NCBI GenBank assembly: GCA_016214985.1
Contig: JACRMM010000070.1
Coordinates: forward strand, 1 to 41,893
Source: Deltaproteobacteria bacterium
GTDB taxonomy: Bacteria; Desulfobacterota; Deferrisomatia; Deferrisomatales; JACRMM01
Length of the DNA stretch: 41,893 nt
Direction: 5' to 3'
Shown one piece after another: positions 17,737-26,322 of the stretch. Both the position numbers and the translations under genes were made by a program. Below the pieces are notes generated by a model. That model was given only the letters and a program-made list of their open reading frames with translations, was not told the origin of the DNA and did not search any database. Position 1 is the stretch's first letter. Each line of letters opens with the position of its first letter.

Positions 17737-19326
17737 ATGCCCACGTTCGACTTCCTCGTGCTCGGCAGCGGCATCGCCGGTCTTTCCTTCGCCCTGGAGG
17801 TCTCGGGCACCGGCACCGTGGCCGTGGTCACCAAGAAAGATCGCAGCGAGTCCAACACCAATTACGCCCAGGGCGGCATCGCAAGCGTCCTTTCCCCCGA
17901 CGACTCCTTCGAAGCTCACGTGAGGGACACCCTCAACGCCGGCGCGGGTCTCTGCCACCCCGACGTCGTGGGCCGTGTCGTGCGCCAGGGCCCGCGGGCG
18001 ATCGAGCGGCTCGTACGCTGGGGCGTGGCCTTCACCCCCGGCCACGGGACGGGGGTGCCCTTCGACCTCGGGCAGGAGGGCGGCCACACGCGTCGCCGGA
18101 TCGTCCACGCCACGGATATGACCGGTCGCGAGGTGGAGACCGCGTTGCTCCAGCGAGCCAAGGAGAGCCCCAATATCGTCTTCTTCGAGAACCACTGCGC
18201 GGTCGATCTGCTGGTCCATCGCCGCGCCGACGGGGCGCTCGCCTGCATCGGCGCGTACGTCCTGACCCCGGAGGGCGCCATCGAGCCGTTCGCCGCGCCG
18301 TTCACGTGCCTCGCGACGGGCGGCGCCGGCAAGACATACCTCTACACCTCGAATCCCGACATCGCCTGCGGAGACGGCGTGGCCATGGCCTATCGCGCCG
18401 GCGCCGAGGTGGCGAACCTGGAGTTCATGCAGTTCCACCCGACCTGCCTGTTCCACCCCTTCGCCAAGAACTTCCTGATCAGCGAGGCAGTGCGCGGCGA
18501 GGGAGGGGTCCTGCGACTGACCAGCGGCGAGCCGTTCATGGAGCGCTACCACCCCATGGGCTGCCTCGCACCCCGCGACGTCGTGGCGCGTGCCATCGAC
18601 GATGAGATGAAGCGGCGGGGCGACGAGTACGTCCTGCTCGACATCACGCACCGGCCCGCCGACTTCATCCGCACTCGGTTTCCCGGGATCCATGAGAAGT
18701 GCCTCAAGTTCGGCCTCGACATCACGACCCAGCCGATCCCCGTGGTGCCCGCGGCCCACTACCTGTGCGGGGGTGTGGTCGTGGATCCCCAGGGACGAAC
18801 GGGCATCCCGGGCCTCTACGCCGTGGGTGAGGTGGCGTGCACCGGGCTCCACGGCGCCAACCGCCTGGCGAGCAACAGCCTGCTCGAGGCGCTGGTTTAC
18901 TCCGAGGCCGCGTCGCGCGACTGCCTCGAACAGTGGAAGGAGGCCCGGCGGCAGTTTCCCCCCCCCGACCCGTGGGACGCGTCGGGCACCACCGACAGCG
19001 AGGACGAGGTCGTGATCACCCAGAACTGGGACGAGATCCGACGGTTCATGTGGAACTACGTCGGCATCGTTCGCTCCAACAAGCGGCTGGAGCGGGCCCG
19101 CCGGCGAATGGACCTGCTGAGGGACGAGATCAACGAGTACTACCGGCACTTTCGCGTGACCGCGCCCCTGGTCGAGCTCAGGAATCTGGCGCTGGTTGCC
19201 GATCTTATGATCCGTTGCGCAATGACACGAACCGAAAGCCGGGGCCTCCACTGCAACGTGGACTTCCCGGCCACGGACGAGACTCACTGGAGGAAGGACA
19301 CGGTGCTCCGCAGAGGCGACACGTGA
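17737..19326 (+). CDS. nadB: L-aspartate oxidase
   Basis: This 529-residue flavoenzyme oxidizes L-aspartate to iminoaspartate, the first step of NAD synthesis. The FAD-binding start FLVLGSGIAGLSFALE, the segment SNTNYAQGGIA, the active-site region HATDMTGREVE, EFMQFHPTCL and the C-terminal HGANRLASNSLLEALV are all typical of NadB rather than fumarate reductase. ATG 17737 has AGGAG 11 bases upstream. nadA and nadC are not in the window. The next gene, a receiver protein, overlaps it by GTGA. Confidence 0.95.
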   Translation: MPTFDFLVLGSGIAGLSFALEVSGTGTVAVVTKKDRSESNTNYAQGGIASVLSPDDSFEAHVRDTLNAGAGLCHPDVVGRVVRQGPRAIERLVRWGVAFTPGHGTGVPFDLGQEGGHTRRRIVHATDMTGREVETALLQRAKESPNIVFFENHCAVDLLVHRRADGALACIGAYVLTPEGAIEPFAAPFTCLATGGAGKTYLYTSNPDIACGDGVAMAYRAGAEVANLEFMQFHPTCLFHPFAKNFLISEAVRGEGGVLRLTSGEPFMERYHPMGCLAPRDVVARAIDDEMKRRGDEYVLLDITHRPADFIRTRFPGIHEKCLKFGLDITTQPIPVVPAAHYLCGGVVVDPQGRTGIPGLYAVGEVACTGLHGANRLASNSLLEALVYSEAASRDCLEQWKEARRQFPPPDPWDASGTTDSEDEVVITQNWDEIRRFMWNYVGIVRSNKRLERARRRMDLLRDEINEYYRHFRVTAPLVELRNLALVADLMIRCAMTRTESRGLHCNVDFPATDETHWRKDTVLRRGDT

Positions 19327-19703
19327 CGGGCCGAGGATTCGCCGAATCGGTTCTGGTGGTCGACGACACCGACTTCATGGTCCAGGTGCTCTCGGATCTC
19401 TTTGCCGCCGAGGGGTTCCAGGTCCACAGCGCCCGATCGGGTCCCGAGGCGCTGATCCTCTACGATCGGGTGCTCCCGGACCTCGTCACGCTGGACCTGG
19501 TCATGCCCGGCATGGACGGCCTGGCGGTGCTGGCCGCCCTTCGCGAGATCGACCCCGCTGCCCGAGTGGTGATGGTCTCGGCCGTCGGGCAGGAGGAGAG
19601 GGTGATGGACGCCATACGCCTCGGCGCCCGCAACTACGTGCTCAAGCCCATCGACCGAGAGAAGGTTCTCGAGACGGTCCGCCGGGTTCTGGATGACTAC
19701 TGA
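19323..19703 (+). CDS. CheY-like single-domain response regulator
   Basis: This 126-residue protein is one receiver domain with no output domain. The acidic pocket (VDD at residues 13-15), phosphorylatable Asp58 (LDLVMPGMDG), the Ser/Thr-type segment MVSAVG and the conserved Lys in VLKPIDRE are present. Its GTG start overlaps the nadB stop by 4 bp. The closest types are CheY-like and stand-alone receivers of motility or developmental pathways. The FapA-like gene 25 bases downstream supports a signalling role unrelated to NAD synthesis. No cognate kinase is adjacent. Confidence 0.92.
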   Translation: MTGRGFAESVLVVDDTDFMVQVLSDLFAAEGFQVHSARSGPEALILYDRVLPDLVTLDLVMPGMDGLAVLAALREIDPAARVVMVSAVGQEERVMDAIRLGARNYVLKPIDREKVLETVRRVLDDY

Positions 19704-19728
19704 CCGACGCTAGGGGAAACGACGCCGA

Positions 19729-21243
19729 ATGCCAGAACCTGTCTTGCTGAGCGCCGAAGGCGAGGTCGTCCGGATCACGGTCGCTCCAGATCACCCGGGA
19801 CCTTATTCCACCCTGGTTTCGTTCCTGCGCCAGCACCTTCCCGGCGTGTGGATCGACTGGGTCGCGGTGAGGGAGGCGTACCGCTTCGGCCGCGGCAGGC
19901 CCTTCCCTGTGGGGCGTCGCCGGGCCGAGGCCGCCTTCGACGAACGGGCCAAGATCCGCTTCTCCGAAGACGGCCTCGCCGCGTTCCTCCTCCTGTACCC
20001 ACCCCGTCCCCGCGGAAGCCGCCTGACCGAGGCCGACCTGGCCCGCCTGGTGCGCGCGTACGGCGTACCGCCCGAGTTAGTCGACGCCCACGCTCTTCGC
20101 ATGGCATTCCTGCGGCACTCCTACCAGGAGTCGGAACTGATCGCCCGCGGCCGCCCCCCCTTGGACGGGGCGCCGGCCCGCGTGGACTGGGTTCGCGGCC
20201 TGCCCACGGACCCGGAGGGCTTTCTGGCCGCCCTGGAGTCCCTGGGGGATCTGTACCCCACCGAGATTCTGGCCGAGGTGGCGGAGCACGGGAAGGCGGG
20301 CACCCTCCACCCTCCGGAATCCGGCACCCCGGGCCTCGCCGCCTCCGGCGCCCCGATCCCGGCTCGGGCCGGTGAGGACACCATCAGGCTCGGGCCGGGC
20401 CTTCGCCTTGACCCCGCCGAGGGCACGATCGTCGCAACGGCCACCGGGCACCTGCGGCTCTCGGGACGCGGCGCGACCACGGCCCGGGTGCTCCCTCTCC
20501 TGCGCGTTCGGGAAGCCCAGGACCTGGAGCCGTGGCGGGGCGCGGTCTTCCCCGGCTCCATCGTCGTGGAGGGAGACCTGGAGGTGCGGTTTCCCCTCAA
20601 GGTGCTCGGAGACGTGGAGGTGCGCGGGGGGCTCGTGCGCTCGAGCCTGGAGGTGATGGGCTCCCTGTTCGTCCGCGACGGGGTGATCCATCGTGGCCAC
20701 GAGCCTGTGCGCGTCGGGGGAATCCTCTCGGCCGCGTTCATGGACCGGGCCTGGGTCGCGGCCCATACGGTCCACGTACGCCGCTACAGCCTGCAGAGCC
20801 GGCTCCTGGGGTTCGACGCTGTGCTCGCGCCGAGCAAGGGGGCCAACCTGTGCGGCGGCCAGATCGCGTGCCGAAAACGCGTGGTGGCCGACGTCCTGGG
20901 CTCTCCCAACTCCATGGACACCGAGGTGGCGGTGGGCGCCCCCGGCTTCAACGCAACCTTCCACGCAATGTTTCAGTCCTGGGCGGACGCGCTCCGCAGC
21001 CTCCCGACGGAGGAGGGCCCCGAGGAAACGATCCGGGAAGAGGCGGCTCGCTGGGAGAAGGCCACCCTCGCCCTCACCGTCCCCCACCTGCCCCACGCAC
21101 TCATCGCGACGCAGCGCGTCCACGCGGGCGTCACCATCCGCATCGCGAGCGCGCTGCGCGAGATCGGCAACGCCGTCGGCCCGGTCTCGTTCACCTACGA
21201 GAAGATCGGCGACCGGGACCGCGTGGCCATGACCCGGGGATGA
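19729..21243 (+). CDS. FapA (DUF342) family protein
   Basis: This 504-residue protein matches the DUF342/FapA family: an N-terminal region (about 1-200) followed by a beta-solenoid core (about 215-420) with repeated V-x-G-D-V/L-x-V-x units such as GSIVVEGDLEVRF, VLGDVEVRGG and MGSLFVRDGV, then a helical tail and a short C-terminal strand region. Family members include flagellar assembly protein A of Vibrio and uncharacterized cytoplasmic proteins of Geobacter-type bacteria. AGGGGA lies about 12 bases before the ATG. It ends 13 bases from the convergent PEP carboxykinase gene. The exact role is unknown. Confidence 0.78.
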   Translation: MPEPVLLSAEGEVVRITVAPDHPGPYSTLVSFLRQHLPGVWIDWVAVREAYRFGRGRPFPVGRRRAEAAFDERAKIRFSEDGLAAFLLLYPPRPRGSRLTEADLARLVRAYGVPPELVDAHALRMAFLRHSYQESELIARGRPPLDGAPARVDWVRGLPTDPEGFLAALESLGDLYPTEILAEVAEHGKAGTLHPPESGTPGLAASGAPIPARAGEDTIRLGPGLRLDPAEGTIVATATGHLRLSGRGATTARVLPLLRVREAQDLEPWRGAVFPGSIVVEGDLEVRFPLKVLGDVEVRGGLVRSSLEVMGSLFVRDGVIHRGHEPVRVGGILSAAFMDRAWVAAHTVHVRRYSLQSRLLGFDAVLAPSKGANLCGGQIACRKRVVADVLGSPNSMDTEVAVGAPGFNATFHAMFQSWADALRSLPTEEGPEETIREEAARWEKATLALTVPHLPHALIATQRVHAGVTIRIASALREIGNAVGPVSFTYEKIGDRDRVAMTRG

Positions 21244-21256
21244 GAAGCGGCAGGAG

Positions 21257-23113
21257 CTAAGGTTGTTCCCACACGGGAGGCGAGCGCCACAGGCTCGCCA
21301 GGAGCAGCTCCCGCATCACGACAAACTCCTTGGGCAACCGCTCGTAGACCTTCAGAAGGAGCTCCTCGTGGGAAAGGAACTCCCGCAGCCAGGCCTCCCG
21401 CTCCACGGACATCAGCGCCGAGAACTGCTCCCGAGTCATCCCTTCCAGGCCTTCCCAGTCGAGATCCTCATAGCGCGGCATCCAACCCAGCGGACTCTGG
21501 ATGGCCGGCGCGCACCCGTCGGCGCGCTCGATGATCCACTTGAGCACCCGCATGTTCTCTCCGTAGCCCGGCCACAGGAATTTGCCGTCCGCGCCCTTGC
21601 GGAACCAGTTGACCGAGAAGATGCGGGGCGGGTCGGAGATGGCGTGTCCCATCTCGAGCCAGTGGTCGAAGTAATCCGAGATGTTGTAGCCGCAGAAGGG
21701 CAACATGGCCATGGGGTCGCGGCGGACCTCTCCCGTCGCCCCGGCCGCCGCCGCGGTCGTCTCCGACCCCATCGTGGCGGCCATATAGACCCCGAAGTTC
21801 CAGTTGAAGCTCGCCACCACCAACGGCACGGTCTGGCTCCGCCGCCCCCCGAAGATAAGCGCGCTCAACGGCACCCCCTCGGGCTTCTCCCAGTCCGGAT
21901 CGATGGAGGGGCACTGAGAGGCCGGGGCCGTGAAGCGGGCGTTCGGATGCGCCGCGAAGCGGCCGCAGTCAGGCGTCCAGGGCTTGCCCTGCCAGTCGGT
22001 GAGAGCGGGGGGCGGCCGGTCGGTCATCCCCTCCCACCACACGTCGCCGTCCGGGGTGAGGGCCACGTTGGTGAAGATGCTGTTTCGCTCCAACGTCGCC
22101 ATGGCGTTGGGGTTCGACTGGTAGGACGTGCCGGGGGCCACGCCGAAGTATCCGGCCTCAGGGTTGATGGCGTAGAGCCGCCCGTCCGCGCCCGGTTTGA
22201 TCCACGCGATGTCGTCGCCTACGGTCGTGACCTTCCAGTCCGAGAGGGCCGGAGGCGGGATCATCATGGCGAAGTTGGTCTTTCCGCAGGCACTCGGGAA
22301 GGCACCGGCGACGTACCGCTTGACCCCCTCGGGCGACTCGACCCCGAGGATCAGCATGTGCTCGGCGAGCCACCCCTCCTCCCGCGCCATGCTCGACGCG
22401 ATCCGGAGGGCGAAGCACTTCTTGCCCAGGAGCGCGTTGCCCCCATACCCGCTCCCGAACGACCAGATCGCGTTCTCCTCGGGGAAGTGAACGATGTACT
22501 TGTGGTCCCGGTTGCACGGCCAGGGCCCGTCCGGCTGCCCTGGGGACAGCGGCGCGCCCACCGAGTGCAGGCACGGTACGAACGTCCCCTCCTCGCCGAG
22601 GGCGTCGAGCGCGGCGCGTCCCATCCGGGTCATGATCCGCATGTTGACGACGACGTAGGCGGAGTCGGTCAGCTCGACCCCGATGTGCGAGATCGGGGAC
22701 CCCAGCGGGCCCATGCTGAAGGGGATGACGTAGAGGGTGCGGCCCCGCATGCACCCCTCGAAGAGCCGCTCCAGCATCGCCTTCATCTCCGGCGGAGAGA
22801 CCCAGTTGTTCGTGGGTCCGGCGTCGTGCTTGTGGATGCTGCAGATGTACGTGCGGTCCTCCACCCGCGCCACGTCGCTCGGGTCCGACCACGCGAGGTA
22901 GCTGTTGGGCCGCTTTCCCCCATCGAGCTTCCGAAAGGTTCCTCCTCGGACGAGTTCCGCGCACAGGGCGTCGTATTCGGCCTCGGAGCCGTCGCACCAG
23001 TGGATCCTCTCCGGCGTGCAGCGGCGCGCGACGTCCGCGACCCACTCGAGGAGTCTGGGGTTCTTCACGTATCCCGGCGCCTGCGCGGCGCGCTCGATGT
23101 CCTCGTGTGTCAC
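21257..23113 (-). CDS. pckG: Phosphoenolpyruvate carboxykinase (GTP)
   Basis: This 618-residue enzyme interconverts oxaloacetate and PEP using GTP/GDP, for gluconeogenesis or anaplerosis. The P-loop FPSACGKTNFAMM (about residue 280), the metal-binding DDIAWI, the early substrate segment RPNSYLAWSDPSDVARVEDRT (shortened here: SYLAWSDPSDVARVEDRT) and FGGRR are hallmarks of the GTP-dependent family. The length matches (about 610-620). GTG 23113 was chosen because GGGGAG lies 8 bases upstream and the following sequence starts the family alignment. Some lutABC-bearing organisms use this enzyme to build sugars from lactate-derived carbon (inference). Confidence 0.95.
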   Translation of the reverse strand: MTHEDIERAAQAPGYVKNPRLLEWVADVARRCTPERIHWCDGSEAEYDALCAELVRGGTFRKLDGGKRPNSYLAWSDPSDVARVEDRTYICSIHKHDAGPTNNWVSPPEMKAMLERLFEGCMRGRTLYVIPFSMGPLGSPISHIGVELTDSAYVVVNMRIMTRMGRAALDALGEEGTFVPCLHSVGAPLSPGQPDGPWPCNRDHKYIVHFPEENAIWSFGSGYGGNALLGKKCFALRIASSMAREEGWLAEHMLILGVESPEGVKRYVAGAFPSACGKTNFAMMIPPPALSDWKVTTVGDDIAWIKPGADGRLYAINPEAGYFGVAPGTSYQSNPNAMATLERNSIFTNVALTPDGDVWWEGMTDRPPPALTDWQGKPWTPDCGRFAAHPNARFTAPASQCPSIDPDWEKPEGVPLSALIFGGRRSQTVPLVVASFNWNFGVYMAATMGSETTAAAAGATGEVRRDPMAMLPFCGYNISDYFDHWLEMGHAISDPPRIFSVNWFRKGADGKFLWPGYGENMRVLKWIIERADGCAPAIQSPLGWMPRYEDLDWEGLEGMTREQFSALMSVEREAWLREFLSHEELLLKVYERLPKEFVVMRELLLASLWRSPPVWEQP

Positions 23114-23320
23114 GGCGTCGACTCCCCTGGGCTGAAGGGTTGCATACGGTTTGTGTGCCTGGCGAGAAGCCCTCACGATATCATGCGCCCCGACACGCCG
23201 CACCTTCCTTCGCTGCCGCGAAGCGACGTGCTGCTGGCACCCGGGGCTTATTTTCTGTAACGTAATTCGCCACACGTCATCGAATTCATCATGGCGCTAA
23301 CGCGCGGAGAGGAGGAGTTC

Positions 23321-23644
23321 ATGATCGAAGTAAGCGACAAGGCGAGGGAGAAGCTGCTCGAATCCCTCAAGGAGCACGGGGAGAACCCGTCGGTGCGAGT
23401 CTATGTGGCCGGAAGCGGCTGAGGGGGCCCCTCCTGGGGCTTGGCTCTGGATGAGCCAACGGAGCAAGACGAGGTCAAGGTCGAAGCAGGGTTTCGGGTC
23501 ATCATCGACAAGGCTCTGCTCGAGCAGAGCGGAACAGTCAGCGTGGACTACTTGACGGGGCCCTTTCGAAAGGGGTTCAACATCAAGGCAAACAGCGCGC
23601 AGCAGGGGTGCACCCCGCAGCCCGGGGGGTGCAGCTGCGGCTGA
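23321..23644 (+). CDS. HesB/IscA-like iron-sulfur selenoprotein (in-frame UGA = Sec34)
   Basis: The frame starts at ATG 23321 behind GAGGAGGAG and reaches an in-frame TGA at 23420-23422 (codon 34). Reading through gives a continuous 107-residue HesB-like protein: ...YVAGSG-U-GGPSWGLALDEP... up to TAG-free TGA at 23644, with a C-terminal GGCSCG. In A-type iron-sulfur carriers three Cys bind the cluster; here they map to residue 34 (UGA), Cys104 and Cys106, and family members usually have GCGGPSLGLALDE where this one has UGA. HesB-like selenoproteins are known in deltaproteobacteria. A SECIS-type hairpin follows at the expected distance. Automated annotation would truncate it or call two pieces. 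It is divergent from pckG. A true nonsense mutation is unlikely because both sides are well conserved. Confidence 0.88.
23420..23459 (+). promoter_or_regulatory. UGA codon and bacterial SECIS-type hairpin
   Basis: After the TGA (23420-23422), TTGGCTC (23441-23447) pairs perfectly with GAGCCAA (23453-23459) around the 5-base loop TGGAT. The loop has G as its second base and begins 25 bases after the UGA, which fits the known bacterial rule (apical loop about 16-37 bases downstream with a G among its first two bases). A second stem GCCCC/GGGGC at 23427-23440 lies between them. Confidence 0.8.
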
Positions 23645-23661
23645 GAGACCGGTCGGGGGGC

Positions 23662-23680
23662 CAGGGGGGATGCCCCCCTG
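23662..23680. terminator. Strong hairpin between convergent genes
   Basis: CAGGGGGG (23662-23669) pairs perfectly with CCCCCCTG (23673-23680) around a 3-base loop. It lies between the selenoprotein stop and the end of the convergent membrane-protein gene. No T tract follows on either strand, so termination is only a suggestion. Confidence 0.35.
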
Positions 23681-23723
23681 CCCTCTACTCCGGTGTGACA
23701 CGTCTCTCGACCGTCGCCCGGCC

Positions 23724-23945
23724 TCACGGAGTGAACCGTGGGATCGGTTGGGCGAAGAGCAGCGCCATCACCAGGAACATCACTCCGATGAGCAGCATCC
23801 CCCACGCCACCCCTCGGGTGCGCGGATTCAGTGTGCACCCACCCACGCAGTGCTGATAGCGCCTCCACAACAGCAGGAACGCGCCGAAGAGGGCAAGCAG
23901 GGCCCCCAGGCTCCCCAGGGCATAGAGCATCTCCGGGTGATTCAC
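23724..23945 (-). CDS. Small two-helix membrane protein, unknown function
   Basis: This 73-residue protein has two predicted membrane helices (about residues 7-27, GSLGALLALFGAFLLLW, and 47-66, AWGMLLIGVMFLVMALLFA). The loop between them holds two Cys (CVGGC) after RRYQH. I do not recognise a family. The GTG start at 23945 overlaps the methyltransferase stop by 4 bp (GTGA), so it is probably co-translated with it. It is the last gene of the minus-strand run. Confidence 0.65.
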   Translation of the reverse strand: MNHPEMLYALGSLGALLALFGAFLLLWRRYQHCVGGCTLNPRTRGVAWGMLLIGVMFLVMALLFAQPIPRFTP

Positions 23946-24937
23946 GGCCGGTCCTCCTTCCGGGCCAGGGCGACCCGGCTCGGGCCGCCGTAGTCGAGGG
24001 GGCTTTCGGGCACCAGTCCGGCGTCCCCCAGCCAGCCGAGCACCTCGTCGAGGGCGTACGTCCGCCCCCCGTCCGTGGCCACGAGCATGTGAACGCCGAA
24101 GAGCGCCGCGCCGCGGGGTGCGGTCCTCGAAGGCTCCAAGAACTGGTCGTGCACGCCGACCCGGCCGCCGGGCCTCAGCGTCTGGGCGACTCGCCCCAGG
24201 AGGCGTCGCCCCTCGTCCTCACTGAGCATGTGCACGATCTGGCTTGCCCAGACGAAGTCGTAGCCCTCCCCCAGGGGCGCCGTGAGAAAGTCTCCCTCTT
24301 GAAACGAGATCCGCTCCGCCCCGTCGCGGCCCGACAGGAAGTCCCGGGCAATGACCGACGTCGGCGGCAAGTCGAAGTGCGCCACGTGAAGGTTCGGCCA
24401 GCGGCGCACGAAGGCCAACGCGTAGTTTCCCGGTCCGCCGCCGAGATCGAGCACCCGCCGGCACCCTGCCAGAGGGAGCCGGTCGGCGAGCAGCGGAGCC
24501 AGCTCCCGGGTCACATTCTCCATGCCGAGGATGAAGTGGCGAAGCCCCTCGGGCGATGACGGGAGCTGCTGGGTCTTCCGCCGCAGGGCCGGGCGGCCCG
24601 TGCGCCACGTCTCGGAGAGCCCGGCCCAGTCCTCCCAGGTCGCATGAAGGTGCAGAAGGACCGACCCCCGGTAGTCCGCGGAGGCCCGCACGAGGAAGCG
24701 CGCCACCGCCTCCGTGTTGTCGTACCCGCGGGGCCCGAGTTCCAGCAGGCCCAGGGCCACCAGGGCGTTCGCCGCGATCTCCGTGGCCCGGGGATCGAGG
24801 TCGAGCTCCCGGGCGATCTCTGCCACGGATCTCGGCCCGTCCGCAACGAGGTCGAAGACGCCGAGTTCCAGAGCGGTCAAGAGGAGTTGGGACGGCTGGA
24901 AGCCGGCCGCCAGCGCGCGCAGGTCATCGAACGTCAT
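23942..24937 (-). CDS. SAM-dependent O-methyltransferase (Methyltransf_2 type)
   Basis: This 331-residue protein has an N-terminal winged-helix dimerization domain (residues 10-80: LLTALELGVFDLV...SVAEIARELDLDP) and a C-terminal Rossmann domain with the SAM-binding motif VLDLGGGPGNYALAF near residue 165, then HFDLPP and GDFL. This is the layout of plant-type/hydroxyneurosporene O-methyltransferases and related bacterial enzymes. The acceptor is unknown; in deltaproteobacteria such genes occur alone or near cobalamin and quinone genes. It begins 119 bases after the HD-GYP gene and overlaps the small membrane-protein gene. Confidence 0.85.
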   Translation of the reverse strand: MTFDDLRALAAGFQPSQLLLTALELGVFDLVADGPRSVAEIARELDLDPRATEIAANALVALGLLELGPRGYDNTEAVARFLVRASADYRGSVLLHLHATWEDWAGLSETWRTGRPALRRKTQQLPSSPEGLRHFILGMENVTRELAPLLADRLPLAGCRRVLDLGGGPGNYALAFVRRWPNLHVAHFDLPPTSVIARDFLSGRDGAERISFQEGDFLTAPLGEGYDFVWASQIVHMLSEDEGRRLLGRVAQTLRPGGRVGVHDQFLEPSRTAPRGAALFGVHMLVATDGGRTYALDEVLGWLGDAGLVPESPLDYGGPSRVALARKEDRP

Positions 24938-25056
24938 CAGCAGCTCTCCCGGCGGAGTCGAGAGGGGTCGACCGACGGCAGGTTACAGCCGGGAAGATAA
25001 CGCAGGAGGGCCAGCCGGCAAGACGGCGGGTCGGAACCGCGGCCCGACGGGACGCG

Positions 25057-26322
25057 TCAAGGGGGCGCTTCGAGGACCTCGACGATTCCGGGCGCAGCGG
25101 AAAGCGAAAGGTCGACCACCTGCCCGTCCTCGGCTTCCACGAGCGGTTCCAGCGCATCGGGGCGCCCCTCGCGCAGGACCGCCGCCCGGCGTCCATCGCT
25201 CATCGCCACGGCCCGGCCCGGCCCGAGCACCCGGAAGACGCCGAGAAACGCGGAGACGTGGCGGCGGTGGAGGCGACCGGCGGCCGTGTCGCCGAGGAGA
25301 ACCGTGCACGCCTGGGCCACGGTTCGTGCGCCCCGGTAGGGGCGCACGGTGCGCAGGGCATCGAACACGTCGGCCACGGCGACGATCAGGCTCGCCGGAT
25401 GCGGGCCCCCGGGCAGCGGAATACGGGGGTACCCGGACCCGTCGGCCGCCATGTGGTGCTGGTAGGCGATGACCGGCAGCAGAGGGTGTACCTCCTTCCC
25501 CATGTCGACGAGTCGCCGGGCACCATGGGCCGGGTGCCCGTTCATGACCTGCCGGTCGTCGGGGGAGAGGGGGCCCTCGAAGTTCAAGACCTCTCGCGGG
25601 ACGTCATACTTGCCCACGTCGTGGCACAGGGCCCCGAGCGCAATCGAGTCCACGAGCTCTGCCCGAGCCCCCAGCGCCCGCGCAAGCACTCCGGAGAGGG
25701 CACAGACGTTCAGGGCGTGGGTAAACGTGTAGTCGTCGTGGTCCTTCAGGTCCCGGATCGGTTGGATGAGATCGGTCTCCGCGGCGAGGTGGCCCGCGAG
25801 TGCCGACACGATTTCCCGGGCCCGCTGGAGCCCCTCTTTGCGCTCAGAAGCCAGATCCGCGAGGGCCTCCTCCACGGCCGGCAGGAGCGCGCCCTGATCC
25901 GGGGCGCCCTTCGGCCCCTCGTCGGGCGAGGCCGAAGGGCCGCGAAAGGACAGTCCGCCGGCCTCGATCCCAGGCGGCCCTTCGAGCGCCCCCCCTCGTG
26001 CCGCAGCCTCCAGCCACCGGGCCAGGGCCTCCGCGGTCGTCTCGGGCCGAATGGCAACGCTCTCGCACCCGGACGCACGCAGATCCGCCAGGAGCCCCGC
26101 CAAGGGGTGGCCGGCGATCGCCTCGGCGCGGTCTTCAACGACCACCTCGTCTCCGAGCACCGCGATGCGTACCGGCGCGCCCCATCGCGCCAGGGCCTCG
26201 GCGGTGCGCTGCGCGGCCCGCTGAACCTGCTCGTTGCCTCCCGGGTAGAGCCTCCGGGTCCGGTACAGGGCCCCGAGGTCCGAGAGAAAGCGGCCGAGCG
26301 GATCGATCCCCACGGCCGTCAC
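25057..26322 (-). CDS. HD-GYP domain protein (probable cyclic di-nucleotide phosphodiesterase)
   Basis: This 421-residue protein has an N-terminal domain of about 110 residues beginning FLSDLGALYRTRRLYPGGN, a linker, and a C-terminal HD-GYP domain (about 185-360). The metal ligands are visible: HALNV near 202, HD at 234-235 (LCHDVGKYDVP), GHPAHGA near 262 and QHHMAADGSGYP near 288-299. HD-GYP enzymes typically hydrolyse cyclic di-GMP. The N-terminal domain resembles that of the upstream HEAT protein. The GTG start overlaps that gene's stop (GTGA), which suggests the two act together. Confidence 0.85.
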   Translation of the reverse strand: MTAVGIDPLGRFLSDLGALYRTRRLYPGGNEQVQRAAQRTAEALARWGAPVRIAVLGDEVVVEDRAEAIAGHPLAGLLADLRASGCESVAIRPETTAEALARWLEAAARGGALEGPPGIEAGGLSFRGPSASPDEGPKGAPDQGALLPAVEEALADLASERKEGLQRAREIVSALAGHLAAETDLIQPIRDLKDHDDYTFTHALNVCALSGVLARALGARAELVDSIALGALCHDVGKYDVPREVLNFEGPLSPDDRQVMNGHPAHGARRLVDMGKEVHPLLPVIAYQHHMAADGSGYPRIPLPGGPHPASLIVAVADVFDALRTVRPYRGARTVAQACTVLLGDTAAGRLHRRHVSAFLGVFRVLGPGRAVAMSDGRRAAVLREGRPDALEPLVEAEDGQVVDLSLSAAPGIVEVLEAPP

